Positions 1 to 12,059 are shown, numbered from the stretch's first letter. The stretch: DNA of 64,000 nucleotides from Epiperipatus broadwayi (GCA_028023455.1 JAQFVV010006336.1:2374224-2438223); one strand, 5' to 3'. The notes: generated by a model not told the origin, from the letters alone. Numbers and translations are program-made.

Positions 1-498
1 ATGAGAGAATTGGGACGGTTACTCCGGGTATACACCATGGGAGATCACCGAAAATGGGCCCAGGAGATTCCCCGAATCACGGGAATGATCAACTCCTCGA
101 AGAATGAATCCACGGGGTTCGAACCTAGCCGACTCCATTATGGGCAACCAATACCTTACCCATACGAGGACAGGCCCGCCATCCGAATCGGAAAAATCGA
201 CAGGAGGCAAGATAACCAAATAGCCCTGCGGAGATTAGAGCATATGGGAAGAAGACGAGCGCAGACCCAGAAGCCCGCCCAGAACACGTTCAAAGTGGGC
301 GATCGAGTGATGGTGAAGACCAATCCAGTCAGCCGACCCGGGCAAAACATCTACAAAAAATTCCTCGACCTATACGAGGGCCCATACGAGATCGTCAGGG
401 CGTATGGAAACAACGCCTTTGCGTTGACCCACGGAAAAGGAACGTTTAATGCGAGAGCATTGAAGACACGACGCTCTTCCGCTCCTTCACCGAGCTAA
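1..498 (+). CDS. Ty3/gypsy integrase, C-terminal part (partial)
   Basis: Open frame running into the left window edge, so the first Met is probably internal. It encodes the end of a retrotransposon integrase, which inserts element cDNA into the host genome. The early part MRELGRLLRVYT matches the segment following the catalytic Glu of the core; next comes NESTGFEPSRLHYG, a conserved gypsy integrase stretch. Around residues 97-107 is FKVGDRVMVKT, and near 122-131 LDLYEGPYEIV carries the GPY motif of the GPY/F chromatin-contact module. The stop is followed within 45 bp by a purine-rich tract and an LTR, as expected for the end of pol. There is no frameshift in the visible 165 codons, and base composition is much richer in G+C than the rest of the window, suggesting a young copy. 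The catalytic DDE residues lie outside the window. Confidence 0.9.
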   Translation: MRELGRLLRVYTMGDHRKWAQEIPRITGMINSSKNESTGFEPSRLHYGQPIPYPYEDRPAIRIGKIDRRQDNQIALRRLEHMGRRRAQTQKPAQNTFKVGDRVMVKTNPVSRPGQNIYKKFLDLYEGPYEIVRAYGNNAFALTHGKGTFNARALKTRRSSAPSPS

Positions 499-527
499 AA
501 TCCGCAGCATCGGATTTTACTCTTCAC

Positions 528-541
528 CGGGCGGGGAGATA
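528..541 (+). other. Polypurine tract of the left gypsy element
   Basis: Purine-rich stretch (GGGCGGGGAGA) directly before the TG that opens the 3' LTR. In this family it primes plus-strand DNA synthesis. Its place between the integrase stop and TGTAACG fixes the LTR start. Confidence 0.7.
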
Positions 542-2701
542 TGTAACGAGACAGCGTTACATCAATATTAAATCCAGAAAGCATCAAGAAATACACACAC
601 CAACAAGCAACCTAAAAACGCATAACCTCATTATCGTAATTTAGAATAGTTTCCTTCATCGTATAAAATATATGTATAAAATACCGCTGTAAAACACACC
701 CATAAAAATGCAGATCGTAAACGTATAAAGTAAATGATTAAAGCTGGTAAATAATAAATGTAGTTTATTTCTTAAATAATAAATATAAGTCAATTTGATA
801 AATAATAAATATATAATTGTTATCTTAAAATGATAAAGATAATTCACTTTTAAATATAATTTGTTTCTTTAACATGATAAATATAATTTGCCGTTAGAAA
901 TCAAATTCGCTGTCTTAATTAAAATGTATAATGGTCCTTCAAAAAAACGCCATGGGAATTTAACAGGGGATTATTTTACAAAATCATTTAAAATAAGAGT
1001 AATAGAAAAGATCTAATGAAATGATAAGTGCTCGACTTCTAATTTTAAAATAGCATGTATTGTTCTAATAAAAACACACACACACGCATGCATTAAAAAT
1101 GTGAAAGAATAGGATTGATTGCGAAACGAGATTGCCTCAAAATAAAGATTGCCTGTAGCAAAAAAGAGAGTGAGTAATGCTAACGCGGACCTGAACGACA
1201 ACTTGAGAAACAGGGAACTCTGGGGGTAGATTGGATCCCAAGATATGGACCAAACCTTTTAAATACACCTCAAAACCTATTAAAAAAAAAGATAGAACAG
1301 GATTCTAGATGCTATTCTACATAGATATCCCTGTCCTATTGATATAGTGCTATTATTACGCGATCATTACTGTTGTTATTATCACCTGCTCATCATCCGA
1401 CGCTTATGCCATTGACGTACCACTGAATTGGTCTGAAGTAACTCAACGAATTCCTCGGCATTAAAGATGACCATCCCGAAATTAATACCAAGAGCGTCGA
1501 TCGTCATGAGGGGCTAAGAAACCTCTCAGTGACTGATCGGCGCTCCGCTACCAAAATCTCCAGGACTATGCAACTCCGATAACATCGTGTTTCGTGAATG
1601 CTCCAGCTGATAATATGTTCCGCAAAATTCCCACGTGTACCAGGATCAACCATAATCGCCGCAACCAAGATAAAACCTAGGTAAATATGTTTATATTAAA
1701 TCACTCACTCAATCTAGAACTCTTACAGGCAATCTCGTAAATAACCTACCTAATTTGTACAAATCAAACTTGAACTTTCCTCGTCTGATAATTTATCGTA
1801 TATCGGAAGAACTTTATTCACACGAACTTTAAACTTAAATGAAAGTCAGGATAGAGAATTATTTAATCCATGAAATGAACTTTATTTCGTAATGCATACT
1901 TGTATTTATTAATTATGTTTCTCTGAGAGCGTGTTTATGTGTGTGTGTGACTACAAAAGGTTAACTTAACAAAATTAATATCTTAATAAACTTGTTCATT
2001 ATATAATCAATTCGAGCATTTATCAAATCATTTCACTACGATTCAAATTCTTAATTTATACTTGTTATCATAGTTATTGTTTAAATTATTAGATAGATTC
2101 GTCATTCAGATTAATATTTGTTTTATATTGTTTTATGTATCAACATCGCGACCGTGAGTCACGATGTTTTCTTTAGTATGTAATCTAGTTAAGATAGTCT
2201 TAAGAGAGGGCGGGTCTATGAAAATAAATGTCAATAACTTATGTTGTAAGCAATAAAGCGGGGGGATGATTTATAAGCCTTGTGTTCGGGCGTAAACGAA
2301 CAGATTGATAGGTCAGCGGTGACCAATAAACGGCCTTCCTGCCGTGATAGACTTAGTAAAGAAACATGCTGATTTTAATTAGCGGTCAATGCGTCTTCTC
2401 CGGGAGGAGTCTTGTTAGGGACAATCGTGTAGCGACCCTGAGTCATCGGATTGGTCCATGCTGAGAGTATCGAGTTAGCGGGCGGGGTTTGACTTCGGAA
2501 TCGTTTTGACATAATGTAAGGTGATGCGAGTAGTTAAAACACTTAAATAATCGTATCTGGCGCCCTCTTATGTGGATTATAAACAACTGTCGATGTAAGA
2601 AAAAAAATAAAGCCTTACGCTGTGTCATGTTAGTTTCGAAGCCGTAATCTCTTGGTAACCGTAGATCTCTCGCAAGAAGAAAGCGGGGGGGTTACGTTAC
2701 A
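542..2701 (+). mobile_element. 3' LTR of Ty3/gypsy element (2160 bp)
   Basis: Begins TGTAACG and ends CGTTACA, a 7-bp inverted terminal repeat with the canonical TG...CA ends, and follows a polypurine tract. At 2160 bp it is long for a gypsy LTR. The first 20 bp (542-561) form a hairpin, TGTAACG and CGTTACA around a 6-base loop. Possible polyadenylation signals AATAAA lie at about 2252, 2325 and 2607. CpG is frequent around 1380-1680 and 2140-2700, unlike the surrounding DNA. The 5' LTR is outside the window, so the target duplication cannot be tested. No open frame inside is convincing. Confidence 0.75.
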
Positions 2702-4290
2702 ATAATAACATTGATAATGTTACATAAAATAATACACATTAATTTACCAGAAATTATTCAAAAATTAATAGTTAAATCTGCCATATATTTTAATTTATCA
2801 CAAATAGCAATAGTGAGAAATATGTGTGTTGCAGCTGAATTATATATGAAACCAATGATTATTTCAAAGGTAAAATATAAATCCTGAATTTTTAAATTAC
2901 AAACAAAATTTATTCTTAGTAATAAAATCTTTTTAAATATATATTTCAGGCTTTATGAAATTCAAATACTTACTTTACCTATATATTTCATGTTCTTCTT
3001 AGGTTTTAATTAAGTTATCAAATTTACTATTTAGTTTTGATGTTATTCTTCTTGATAATCTTATAAATCAGTATGTCCCAATAAAAAGATAATTGTTTCT
3101 CTACAAGCTGCCTGCTCCCATAAATCAATTTATAGGCTATACAGCAATATAATTTACTTATTTATGACAACAAATTTAGGGTTCTGGTGTCTAAATTATG
3201 AGTTATGACATTAAATGATACTGTGTTTTATGACTTTGTACATCAAATTCTATGCTGTCCCTGCTATCATGAAATCTTATAAACCATTTTAAAATGTTGT
3301 TGGAACTCAAGACTTTATTGTCATACACACTTTACACAATTTCAAATGTTGCAGTAGAAGTTTTTTTATTATTTTCAAATAAAATTTGATGTTAGCAACG
3401 TCTTACATCATGGGTTAATGCATAAACTAGATTGCAACATTTCATATCAATATTTATGTTTTAGACATGCAAGAACCTTAACATTTTATGGGTAATAGCT
3501 AAATAAGCATACTATAAGTATTATTACATAATATTGACATTGATTTAGAGATGGAAATACAATCGGCATAAAGACAGAACTAATCCCTACTGATCTTTTT
3601 ACTGGCATAAAATGGGATATCTAAGGTCTGTTTTACTAAAGTTTCTTAAATATTTGTATTAGTATATGTTTGTCATTTATTTTGATATTTAAAATCTGAT
3701 TATAGGCAATATATTTTATGCAAATAAATTCTTTTTTAAATTAATACTTTGTAGGTAGTAATAATTATTTTATAAGGCATGAGGAAGTTTAGCTGGAAAT
3801 ACTACCTTCACACTAATAATACAATTACATGACTGAAAGAAAATCACAATTCTAAAAGGTGTCTATTAGCTGATTATTTTATTAGTTTAGTTCATTTAGA
3901 TAAATTATAATAATTACAATTAACTACTATAGCAAATATTTATCTTGTGGCAAACATTGATTTCAGTCTGGCAACCTTCTGGTAAATTATAATCTTTTTC
4001 AAATTCCTTCTGCAGCTTTTATTCTTCAATTTTAATACTACATTACTCAAATCACTTTAACAATTTCACTACTGAATCCCTGAACTAGAATAATTTTACT
4101 TCGCTATCATTCTATTTATATCAATTCAATTGCATATGCAATCAATGCTATTTAATAAATATGTTGCGATTGTCAATAATTAATCTGATTTTTATAATTA
4201 TTTGTTAGCAATTATTTCTGTTATCTTTCAATTAATTGACTTACGCATATCTAAACATATATTATGAAACACCATATATATATATATATA
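2702..4290. other. AT-rich intergenic stretch, no gene seen
   Basis: Very AT-rich, with stops in every frame and no recognisable repeat family or RNA gene. Confidence 0.6.
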
Positions 4291-4436
4291 TATAAAATAC
4301 ATATTATGCGGGTTCATCCGTGTTAAAAACTTTTAATATCAATATACTGACGTTTCGACTTGGTCAAGTCGAAACGTCAGTATATTGATATTAAAAGTTT
4401 TTAACACGGATGAACCCGCAAAATATGTATTTTATA
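4291..4436. repeat. Near-perfect palindrome, family C (PLE/HHR-like)
   Basis: Two arms of about 72 bp with a 2-base spacer centred at 4363/4364. The inner 55 bp of each arm (4308-4362 and 4365-4419) match exactly, and the outer part has one mismatch. The centre, GACTTG-GT-CAAGTC followed by GAAACGTCAG, has the form of hammerhead stem II plus the GAAA core strand and a self-complementary ACGT stem III. The partner strand CTGANGA is replaced by the reverse complement of the same segment. Penelope-like element ends commonly carry such motifs; that origin is inferred. Confidence 0.75.
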
Positions 4437-4881
4437 TATTTAACCCGTGCAAATCTTCGTTTTAACATATATATATATAATTATAAATCTGTTTTTAAAT
4501 TAAATTGAAAAACATTTTTATTAATATTTATTTTAATAAAATGTACTCAGATTACAAAATAATATGCAAAGTTTCCATACTCTTTTTATATCTTTATGTA
4601 TTTTTAATATCATAACATTTAAAATTGATTTTGGCTACATGGAATAATTTCTCTTTCTATTTCTTTTTCCAATTTATCTTTAAACCTTTTCTAAATAAGA
4701 ATAATATATTATTTAGTGTTTTTAATTTTATGTAATAAGGTCTATTCCTAAACAACTATTGAAAAATAGATATTAATAAGTGATAACTATGATAGAACAA
4801 TAGACTCTAAACATCAAAGTACATGGATCAGTTTCCAGCTATGTTAGTTTTGGTGCTCAAACCTCTTGTGATTTCTTCAAC

Positions 4882-4918
<37 letters not shown>

Positions 4919-4924
4919 AAGATA

Positions 4925-4959
<35 letters not shown>

Positions 4960-5409
4960 ATATCACACAAGCATCAATATGTCTAAGTCTTAATGATCTA
5001 TGCAGTTATTTTAATACATTTATAATAATTTAAATCTTCTAGCACTCTTTTTTTTTTCATTTTATCACCAATTTACATAAAATCTGACTAAAAGATGGTT
5101 TCAACACTTTTACTATGATACTTTGAAGATTATCACAAATTTTATTTTTGTCTCATTTTATATATGTGTAAATATATACACAATCTGCTATTAAATATCA
5201 ATGTAACTATTATTATAAGCAATTGACATGTCTTCTATTCATAAAGTATAGGAAATTCATAAGACAATACATTAATCAATAAAATTATAGTCTTATATTG
5301 AAGCTAGGAGGTATTTTAATTATTTTTAATAAAAGTTGCATTAAGATTTAATTTTAAAACTTTACATTTACATTTAACAGTGTAAATATTCTCTCTGTGT
5401 GTTGTATAT
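4437..5409. other. AT-rich stretch with TA arrays, no gene seen
   Basis: Holds (TA)n tracts at 4466-4479, 4884-4912 and 4926-4957. The first of the last two sits inside a short inverted repeat (CTTCAACAT at 4875, ATGTTGAAG at 4913). No coding or RNA signal recognised. Confidence 0.6.
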
Positions 5410-6020
5410 AAATAAAAGACATATTTTGGGAGGTCATCCAAGTAAAAATTTAATTAGATATTCCAAAGTTTTGACATAATTACATTCTCTCTCAACTGGA
5501 AATGAATAGTATATAAATGTAGGGGTGCTGTAAACAGTGACTGAAAAGATAGTTGTAGAGGCGCTGTAAACAGTATTCACAATTTTATTAATAGAATAGA
5601 AAAAATCAGGTGTATAAAATTGACCAAATTGAAAAATAAATAAAAAAATAAAAATTGAGAGAATTTTCAGATTTGTTTTTCAAAAAAATTTTCAAAATAG
5701 GAGAAAGTTTGCATGTGTAAAAACAAATGAATCACAAAATTACCTCAATATTTTGTTGTTTATTTATTGTTATTTAATTTTTAATTTGTTCAATTGTATA
5801 CACCTGCTTTTTTCTAATTGTGGAACATTAACCATAATTGTAAACACTGTTTACAGTGCCTCTAACTATCTTTATGGATACTGTTTTCAGTGCATCTACA
5901 ATTATATGTTTATTTCCTAATTGAGGGATTGTAAGATCAAGTCGAAATATCAGAATATCTAATAAAATCTTACATAAATGAACCAGCAAAATATTTCTTT
6001 TATATCCATAACCCATAAAA
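5410..6020. repeat. Older inverted copy of family C
   Basis: The left end (5411-5485) resembles the left arm of the palindrome at 4291 (GACATATTTTG, GGTCATCC, TTTTGACAT). The right end (5935-6010) resembles its right arm (GATCAAGTCGAAATATCAG, then GAACCAGCAAAATAT). Inside, 5520-5650 and 5755-5920 are also inverted copies of each other, both containing CTGTAAACAGT-type motifs and a GCAGGTGTATA-like segment. Many mismatches show it is much older than the 4.3-kb copy. The small minus-strand open frame at 5828-6025 lies in this repeat and is not a recognised protein. Confidence 0.55.
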
Positions 6021-6146
6021 AACATTTATATAAATACATATATATTAAAAGGAATTTTAACTCAGATTTTCAAGCTCCATACATCTATCCACTTCCTATT
6101 CTACAACTGATACATATGATCACATACATGTGAAAAAAAAAGACTT

Positions 6147-6189
6147 CCAATATATGTATTTCATGCTGAACCAACACTCATCAATTAGG
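6147..6189 (-). ncRNA. Hammerhead-like ribozyme core B1
   Basis: Read on the minus strand: CCTAA, then TTGATGA (consensus CTGATGA), stem II GTGTTG / loop GTT / CAGCAT (six pairs with two G-U), GAAA intact, stem III ATA / CATA / TAT, cleavage-site base A, then TTGG pairing with the 5' flank. One core change (C to T) probably weakens or abolishes cleavage. Type I architecture. Not folded by computer. Confidence 0.5.
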
Positions 6190-6609
6190 ACAGAACATAA
6201 TATTCCATACACATATATAATCAATTCTCAGGTTGCACTAGGATAGAAAATCTTAAAACTTTAATGGATAGGGCTTCAGTCTTCTTCACTCTCCAAATTT
6301 TCAGTTGTCCATATCAATGAAAATCTAATGATGGAATGCTCAAAGCTTTTGTTGATGTCAATATTATTATCATACCCATGTTGACTTTAAGTCATGCTGA
6401 TACCTTATGTGTCAAACCTTAATATGTTCATTTAAATACATGGAATAGAAATGGGCAGAATACAGGCTAAATATATAATATTTAAATACAAGAAAAATGA
6501 CTATACTGAAATTAAAAAAAAATGAACCAATTTTTAACTTCCCTACAGCTATCCACTCTATCATAGACAAAGCACATAACTACATATATGTGAGAAAAAT
6601 AAATTATCT

Positions 6610-6653
6610 TCAATATATGTAGTTTAAGCTGAAACAGTACTCATCATTTGGTC
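6610..6653 (-). ncRNA. Decayed hammerhead-like core B2
   Basis: Minus-strand copy of the same motif: GGACCAAATGATGAGTACTG, then TTTCAGCTTAAACTACATAT. The CTGATGA box is now ATGATGA, stem II is mispaired and GAAA is TAAA, so it is unlikely to be active. Its value is as a second register of the ~463-bp tandem unit. Confidence 0.4.
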
Positions 6654-7234
6654 CAGATCATCATGTCCCACGCACATATATAATCAGTGTTCAGTTTATA
6701 TTAAGATAGCAAAACTTCAAACTTTAATGGATGGGCTTCAATCTTCTCCACCCTCCAACTCTTTAGCCATCCACATCTTTGAAAATCTGATGGTGGAATG
6801 CTCAAAGTTCTTATTGATGACAATATTATTGTCATATCCATGTGGACTTTAAGACACTCTGACTCCTCATGTATAGGACCTTAATATATTCATTTAAATA
6901 CACAGAGGAAATATCAACAGAATGCAGGCTAAATATGTAATATTTAAATATAAATATATTGTTTACACTAAAAATGTAATTAGAAGGGATTTGAACTTAG
7001 ACTTTCAAACTCTCTACTACTAAGCATTCTATCTTATACAACTGATACACATATAATGATTCTATACATAAAAGGTCAGAATGACTTAAAGTCAACTTGG
7101 GTATGACAATAATATTGGCATTTCATCATCAGATTTTCACTGATATGGATAATTGAAGAATTGGAGAGTGGTGAAGAGTGAAGCCTATCTATTAGCATTT
7201 TAAGATTTGCTATATTAATATAAACTATGCACTG

Positions 7235-7235
<1 letters not shown>

Positions 7236-7321
<86 letters not shown>

Positions 7322-7328
7322 GTGTGTA

Positions 7329-7362
<34 letters not shown>

Positions 7363-7363
7363 G
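7236..7363. repeat. Compound (TA)n(TG)n microsatellite
   Basis: Alternating TA and TG runs inside the inverted family B copy, following ACTGAT. At the same place the other B copies have only a short TATATA run, so this is an expansion within the element. The minus-strand open frame across it is repeat translation. Confidence 0.95.
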
Positions 7364-7378
7364 AGGAATGATGATCAG

Positions 7379-7422
7379 GACCAAATGATGAGTGCTGGTT
7401 CAACACAAAATATGCATATTGA
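7379..7422 (+). ncRNA. Hammerhead-like core B3
   Basis: Plus strand: GACCAA, ATGATGA (one change from CTGATGA), stem II GTGCTG / GTT / CAACAC, then AAAA for GAAA (a G to A change compatible with CpG decay), stem III around TATGCATA. Outer flanks ATGATC and GATCAT are perfect complements. The motif is clear; activity is doubtful because of two core changes. Confidence 0.45.
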
Positions 7423-7475
7423 TCATTTTTCTCACATTAAATGGTCATGTATATTAAGATGGAGTGTTAGTGGTT

Positions 7476-9200
7476 AAAAATATAAATATATACTATTTTG
7501 CAAGATATTATGGCTTATTTAAAGAAAAAATATGAAGAAGATATGTGTTTTTTATTAGGGAGTAGTGGAACATATAGATTTAAGAACAAAAAAAATATAT
7601 ACATAGAAATCTTACAAGTATCAGATTGATGGTAAATATGACAAATAATTGTAAAAGATTTTATATTTATTTAATGATTTATACTATTTAAAAAAATCTA
7701 TGAAGCAAAATTTGTTTGAAGAAAGAAATTTAAAAAGTATTTTACAGTGGCAATGGATGATTGAACTGCTATACTAAAATAACAGAAGTCTTTAAATGAT
7801 AAGGTTAAAATTTCATTGTATTATATATTGATTTATAATAGTTTTACAATGTGATCTTAAACTAGTATCAATTCATATCACAAAATTTAGATAGAAATAT
7901 AATTATTTTTAAATGACTTAAAAATGGAAGAGCAAAAATTTATGTGTGGTTAAAAAAAGTTGAAGTTCAAAAAAATCTTCAAATTTGTTGAATAAGAAAA
8001 TAAATATAGATAGAAGATAAAATGAAATAATAAAGTAATCTAAATAACAAGTTGAGAAATAGTTAAAACAATTGAAGAGATTCTGAAGTATTGACATCAA
8101 TTTATAAAAGACATAAGAGAAAAGTGTGATTCAGTGAAGAATGAAATAATTAAATAAAATACGGTAAATAAAAAATATTAATACTAAGATTAACAATAAA
8201 TTAATAAAGATAACAAGTGTATATAAAAGAAGAATGTGCTTCTGTCACTTACTGCAATTTTTAGCTGAGCTAAATCCTTCAGTGCTAAATCTCCCAGATA
8301 CCCTATCATATCCATCAATTATTGCCAGATGAAATCAGTAAGATGTTGAAGTAGTAAATGGCCATGTTAACTTCAGCCACCTATAATCAGTGGTCCAGGA
8401 TAAGTACTAGGAATTGCAAATCAAGCTGTATAAAGCTGTCTGAAGGTCAAAATAGACAGAGAAATTGATACTGTGATCCCATGAAAGTCAATGATCTTAG
8501 ATGTATTGTCAGGAACTACCGATCATACAGCTGAAACCAGTTAAATGTCAAAAAAGCAAACATCTACTGATACCCTTGGTCATGTATAATCAATACTATC
8601 TTTCTGCATGCTTTAGTACTTCTGAATTAATATATGTGGCTGTTACTGCAGCTTATTGGAAACTTTTATTGCAAAACATTCAAATATTGACCCATCTAGC
8701 TCATTTGATGCTAGTGGTTCTGGAATGTGTAGTAGAATAAAATAATTTAAATTGGAAAAGTAAGATAACATGAACGATCAATACTTCTTAAAATGAAATC
8801 TAAGTTTTAAAAAAATGATAATAATTAAGGAGATGAGAAATGTGATAAAAATAACAAAATTATGTTAATAAAAAAGTGAAAAATAAAAGCAAAGATAAAT
8901 TTGGCAAAGCTTAAAATGTCAATTGGATTTCTTCTGAATTCATAAGAGTAACTGGAAAAATAAAATTAGAGAAATTGGATTGTTTTTAATATAGTTTATA
9001 ATTCAAGAGAAAAGAGTCAATAGAATTTATTTCAATAGTCAAAATATAATTCAATGAATTATTCATTTAATTTGTTAAATTATTGCTGTCTTGAACAAAC
9101 ATATTTCTATTTATCTATGCATGATATTTATTTATCAACAAAGCCATTAGAGAAAAATATGTACAAAAAAACATAAGCTTTGCTTTATTATTCACAGAAA
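7476..9200. other. AT-rich stretch with one more complex patch
   Basis: No gene recognised. 8220-8740 is less AT-biased and contains a 79-codon open frame (8501-8740) with no family signature. It may be an old element fragment. Confidence 0.5.
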
Positions 9201-9309
9201 CACTTTTTTCATGTGTCAAAGCATCGGCTGGGAAGCAAACCCACAAACTCGGAATAACTGCTTGTAAGGCAGCTGTGCTGACCATTCAACCACTAACACT
9301 TGCCACTTT
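9201..9309 (-). mobile_element. tRNA-derived SINE-like element, copy 1
   Basis: On the minus strand: TTAGTGGTTGAATGGTCAGC resembles a Pol III A box, then CTGCCTTACAAGCAG resembles an anticodon arm (closest by eye to tRNA-Val(UAC)), then GTGGGTTTGCTTCCC as B box. After it comes a tail GATGCTTTGACACATGA plus an A run ending AAAAAAGTG. The copy at 53.2 kb shares the same order and the same tail beyond the tRNA part, so this is a dispersed family rather than a tRNA gene. No acceptor-stem pairing is kept. Confidence 0.6.
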
Positions 9310-11962
9310 TGGAACATAAATTGGAATATATTCTTGAATATTTAAAAGAAGAAAGGCTTACATTAAAAAAGATACACAATTGTTAGGGAATCTATGGATA
9401 AATTATAAAAGATTTCAAGATTATATGATATAAAATATTTACTTACTCATACGAAAAAGTCATGAAAAGCAATAGCGCTATCATTATCTCTTTTATTTAT
9501 TGTTTATTTGCATGCCTTGGATATTATTATACAATAAAAAATATCAGATTTATTGATAATGTTACAGTATTTGTGGATAGTGTGGATAAACATAAATGAG
9601 AAATAAATGAGAATAAAATGTAGGTTTAAAAAAATGCATCCATAATTAAAATACTAAAAACATATACTAAGATTAAAAATTGTAAAAGCAGTAATTGAGC
9701 AAAAAGTTAAAAAACAATTTAATTTTTAAACAATGAAAAAATTGGTTACATTTTGTAAGAAGAAAATATTGGAAATTTTAGTAATAAAGATTTAGAAGTG
9801 AATGTGAAAGATAAGTTAAATTAATAAGATAAATATAAAAATGTTAGAAAATAAGCAAAAAGAAAATTAATTATTGAATAATTAAAAAATGGAACAGGAT
9901 TTTGATTAAATATACTTTTAAAAATTGAATAATTATGAAAATGACATTGAAAAGAGTTATGTAAAATGAGAATGAGAATGATAGAATATAGACAAATCTG
10001 ATGAATGATATTAAAAAAGCAGGTGATTGTATGTTTATAAAGAATAGAATGTAGCTAGGAATTTGGTCAGGCTTATATGTGAAAAAGTCTCTTGGTTAAT
10101 TACTAATAATCATATTATTGAGAAATATTAAAAAACAACAATTAAAAAACAGTGTGAAAATGCATTTGATTCATAATTGTATGAAACATAATTAATGCAA
10201 TTTGTTAAAAATCTGTATATGTTCGAATTAATTATATGCTAATGTGTTGAAGGTGAAACTATTCCACATAATTTATTTGAGCTGAGCACTTTCATGGTTT
10301 TGTTACTCCATAATCATAGCCTTGTAGCAAATTTTTTAAATCATAAAAAAAAAAAATTATTCATTTCTTTGCACAAAACTCATATTTTTTTTCCAAATAA
10401 ATTAATACAACCATTAATAATTGCTTAATTCATTAAAATATAATTAAACAGAAGACAGATGTCTTTTATTCATTATTAGTAAACTCTACATATTAATTTT
10501 TTGTATCAAATCTGTAAATGAAAAAAATATATAGAAAAAAAAATATGAAATTTAAAATTTTAAATCAAAACTGACTTTTAAAATTCAAAAATCACTTATT
10601 TACAGTTTTACTTAATTCTCCTGAAATTAATTAGGTGAACAATTGATTGAATTGTTAAAGTAAATAGATAATGAATAAAATATATATTAAAAATCCTACT
10701 TTTTTTTTTATCTTATTTAATGTGGAATCTCTACTATTACAAAATGTTATCCATATTAAACATACAAAAGTTTTCCAAGATAACAGATTTGGAAATATAA
10801 ATTATAAAAGAAAATCTTAAAAATTATAATAGGGTATAGCAACGCTACTACCAATGAAATACTGCTGTGAGCTAATGATATTGAAATGATTCATAATGAG
10901 CTTAGATTTAAACTATATGTACTTTCTCAGATTACTATAAAAAGCAGTGTTTTAATGTTTGGTGAAGCTACATAACTATTTTTTTTCTTCCACAGTTTGA
11001 AAAAACACTAACATCATCATTCTATACCAGTGCTATATAACATTGATAATAAAAATAGGATAAGGGTCATGACGTTTTAAAAATGTATATTATGCTATTA
11101 TTATTACAGTCTTTATTTTAATAACATTATTATTTTTCTTAATTTGGTTTTAAAAATACAATTAAATAATACGTGATGTAAAAAATAACAATTATAATCT
11201 TTATATTCTATCTTTTTTGTTTACACTTTCCTTTTATAGTTTTATGTTCTATTCTATACTATGTTAGCCTATTGATTTAAATGTGTAGATGTTTTTATAT
11301 TTTTAATATACATATTACATTATTTTAAGGTATTTTTTTTTGTATAAACACAATGGGTTTTTTTTAATATTTTTAATCACACGTCATCATTTTACGTTAG
11401 AAATATTCTTTTGATTAAAGTTGTAATGAGAGACTTATAATAAATATTATTATTAATCTTTATGTAACTTTAATTTGATATTTTAAAAACAAAATAAATA
11501 AAAATTTTGATTTTCTTTTTAAAGATAATATTTAAAAGGAAAATGTTGATTAATGTTTTTTTTTCGCTTTTTCTTCATCAATTACTTCAAAGAAAAATCT
11601 ACGTTTTTTGTATACTCATTTAATTGCAAAATTAATTAATTCGTAAATTTGTGTATTATATTTTTAAAAAAATTTATAAAAAAAATTAATTAAAATTTTT
11701 AGAAGTGTCTTTTTATATTTTATATTATTTTTTTTTAAAAAGTAGATAACTGTTCACATTATTTTAATATTATTGTCATCATTTATTTTTAAATATTATT
11801 TTGATATACTTTAATAAATTTTACCACATATTTATTCCATCTTTTACAAAAAATATGTATTGTTTTAAATAAAAAAATTTATTAAGTACATATTTACACA
11901 AAAACATTATTTGCGTGCAAAGAACATTGACAAGGAATATTAAATTAAAGTATGATACATAG
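9310..11962. other. AT-rich stretch, nothing recognised
   Basis: Long, extremely AT-rich, with homopolymer runs and stops in all frames. No repeat family, RNA gene or coding segment that I can support. Confidence 0.6.
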
Positions 11963-11970
11963 ACATAAAT

Positions 11971-12009
<39 letters not shown>

Positions 12010-12021
12010 GTCAAATTTATG

Positions 12022-12054
<33 letters not shown>
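11963..12054. repeat. (TA)n arrays inside an inverted repeat
   Basis: A TA array is bracketed by ACATAAATTTGA (11963) and TCAAATTTATGT (12011-12022), exact complements, followed by a second TA array to 12054. The whole can form a cruciform. Confidence 0.85.

Positions 12055-12059
<5 letters not shown>

Larger units (their letters stand above)
6040..7475. mobile_element. HHR-bearing repeat cluster, family B (tandem pair plus inverted copy)
   Basis: Two units lie head to tail on the minus strand, with ribozyme-like cores at 6147-6189 and 6610-6653 (463 bp apart). A partial third minus unit runs from about 6970 to 7075, followed by an inverted plus-strand copy from about 7076 to 7475 with its core near 7379-7422. 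All share segments such as CCATATCAATGAAAATCTGAT, the ATTATTGTCAT block and a GAGTTCAAATCCC-like tRNA B-box-like stretch. Unit length, tandem layout and the hammerhead-like core resemble animal retrozymes or PLE pseudo-LTRs. It encodes no protein I can support. The inverted copy contains a (TA)n(TG)n microsatellite. Confidence 0.65.

Noticed and set aside
7076-7384. 102-codon minus-strand frame, His/Thr and Tyr/Ile repeats
   Set aside because: Translation of the (TA)n(TG)n microsatellite inside a family B copy.
9990-10030. CTGATGA near 10003
   Set aside because: No stem II or GAAA with suitable spacing.
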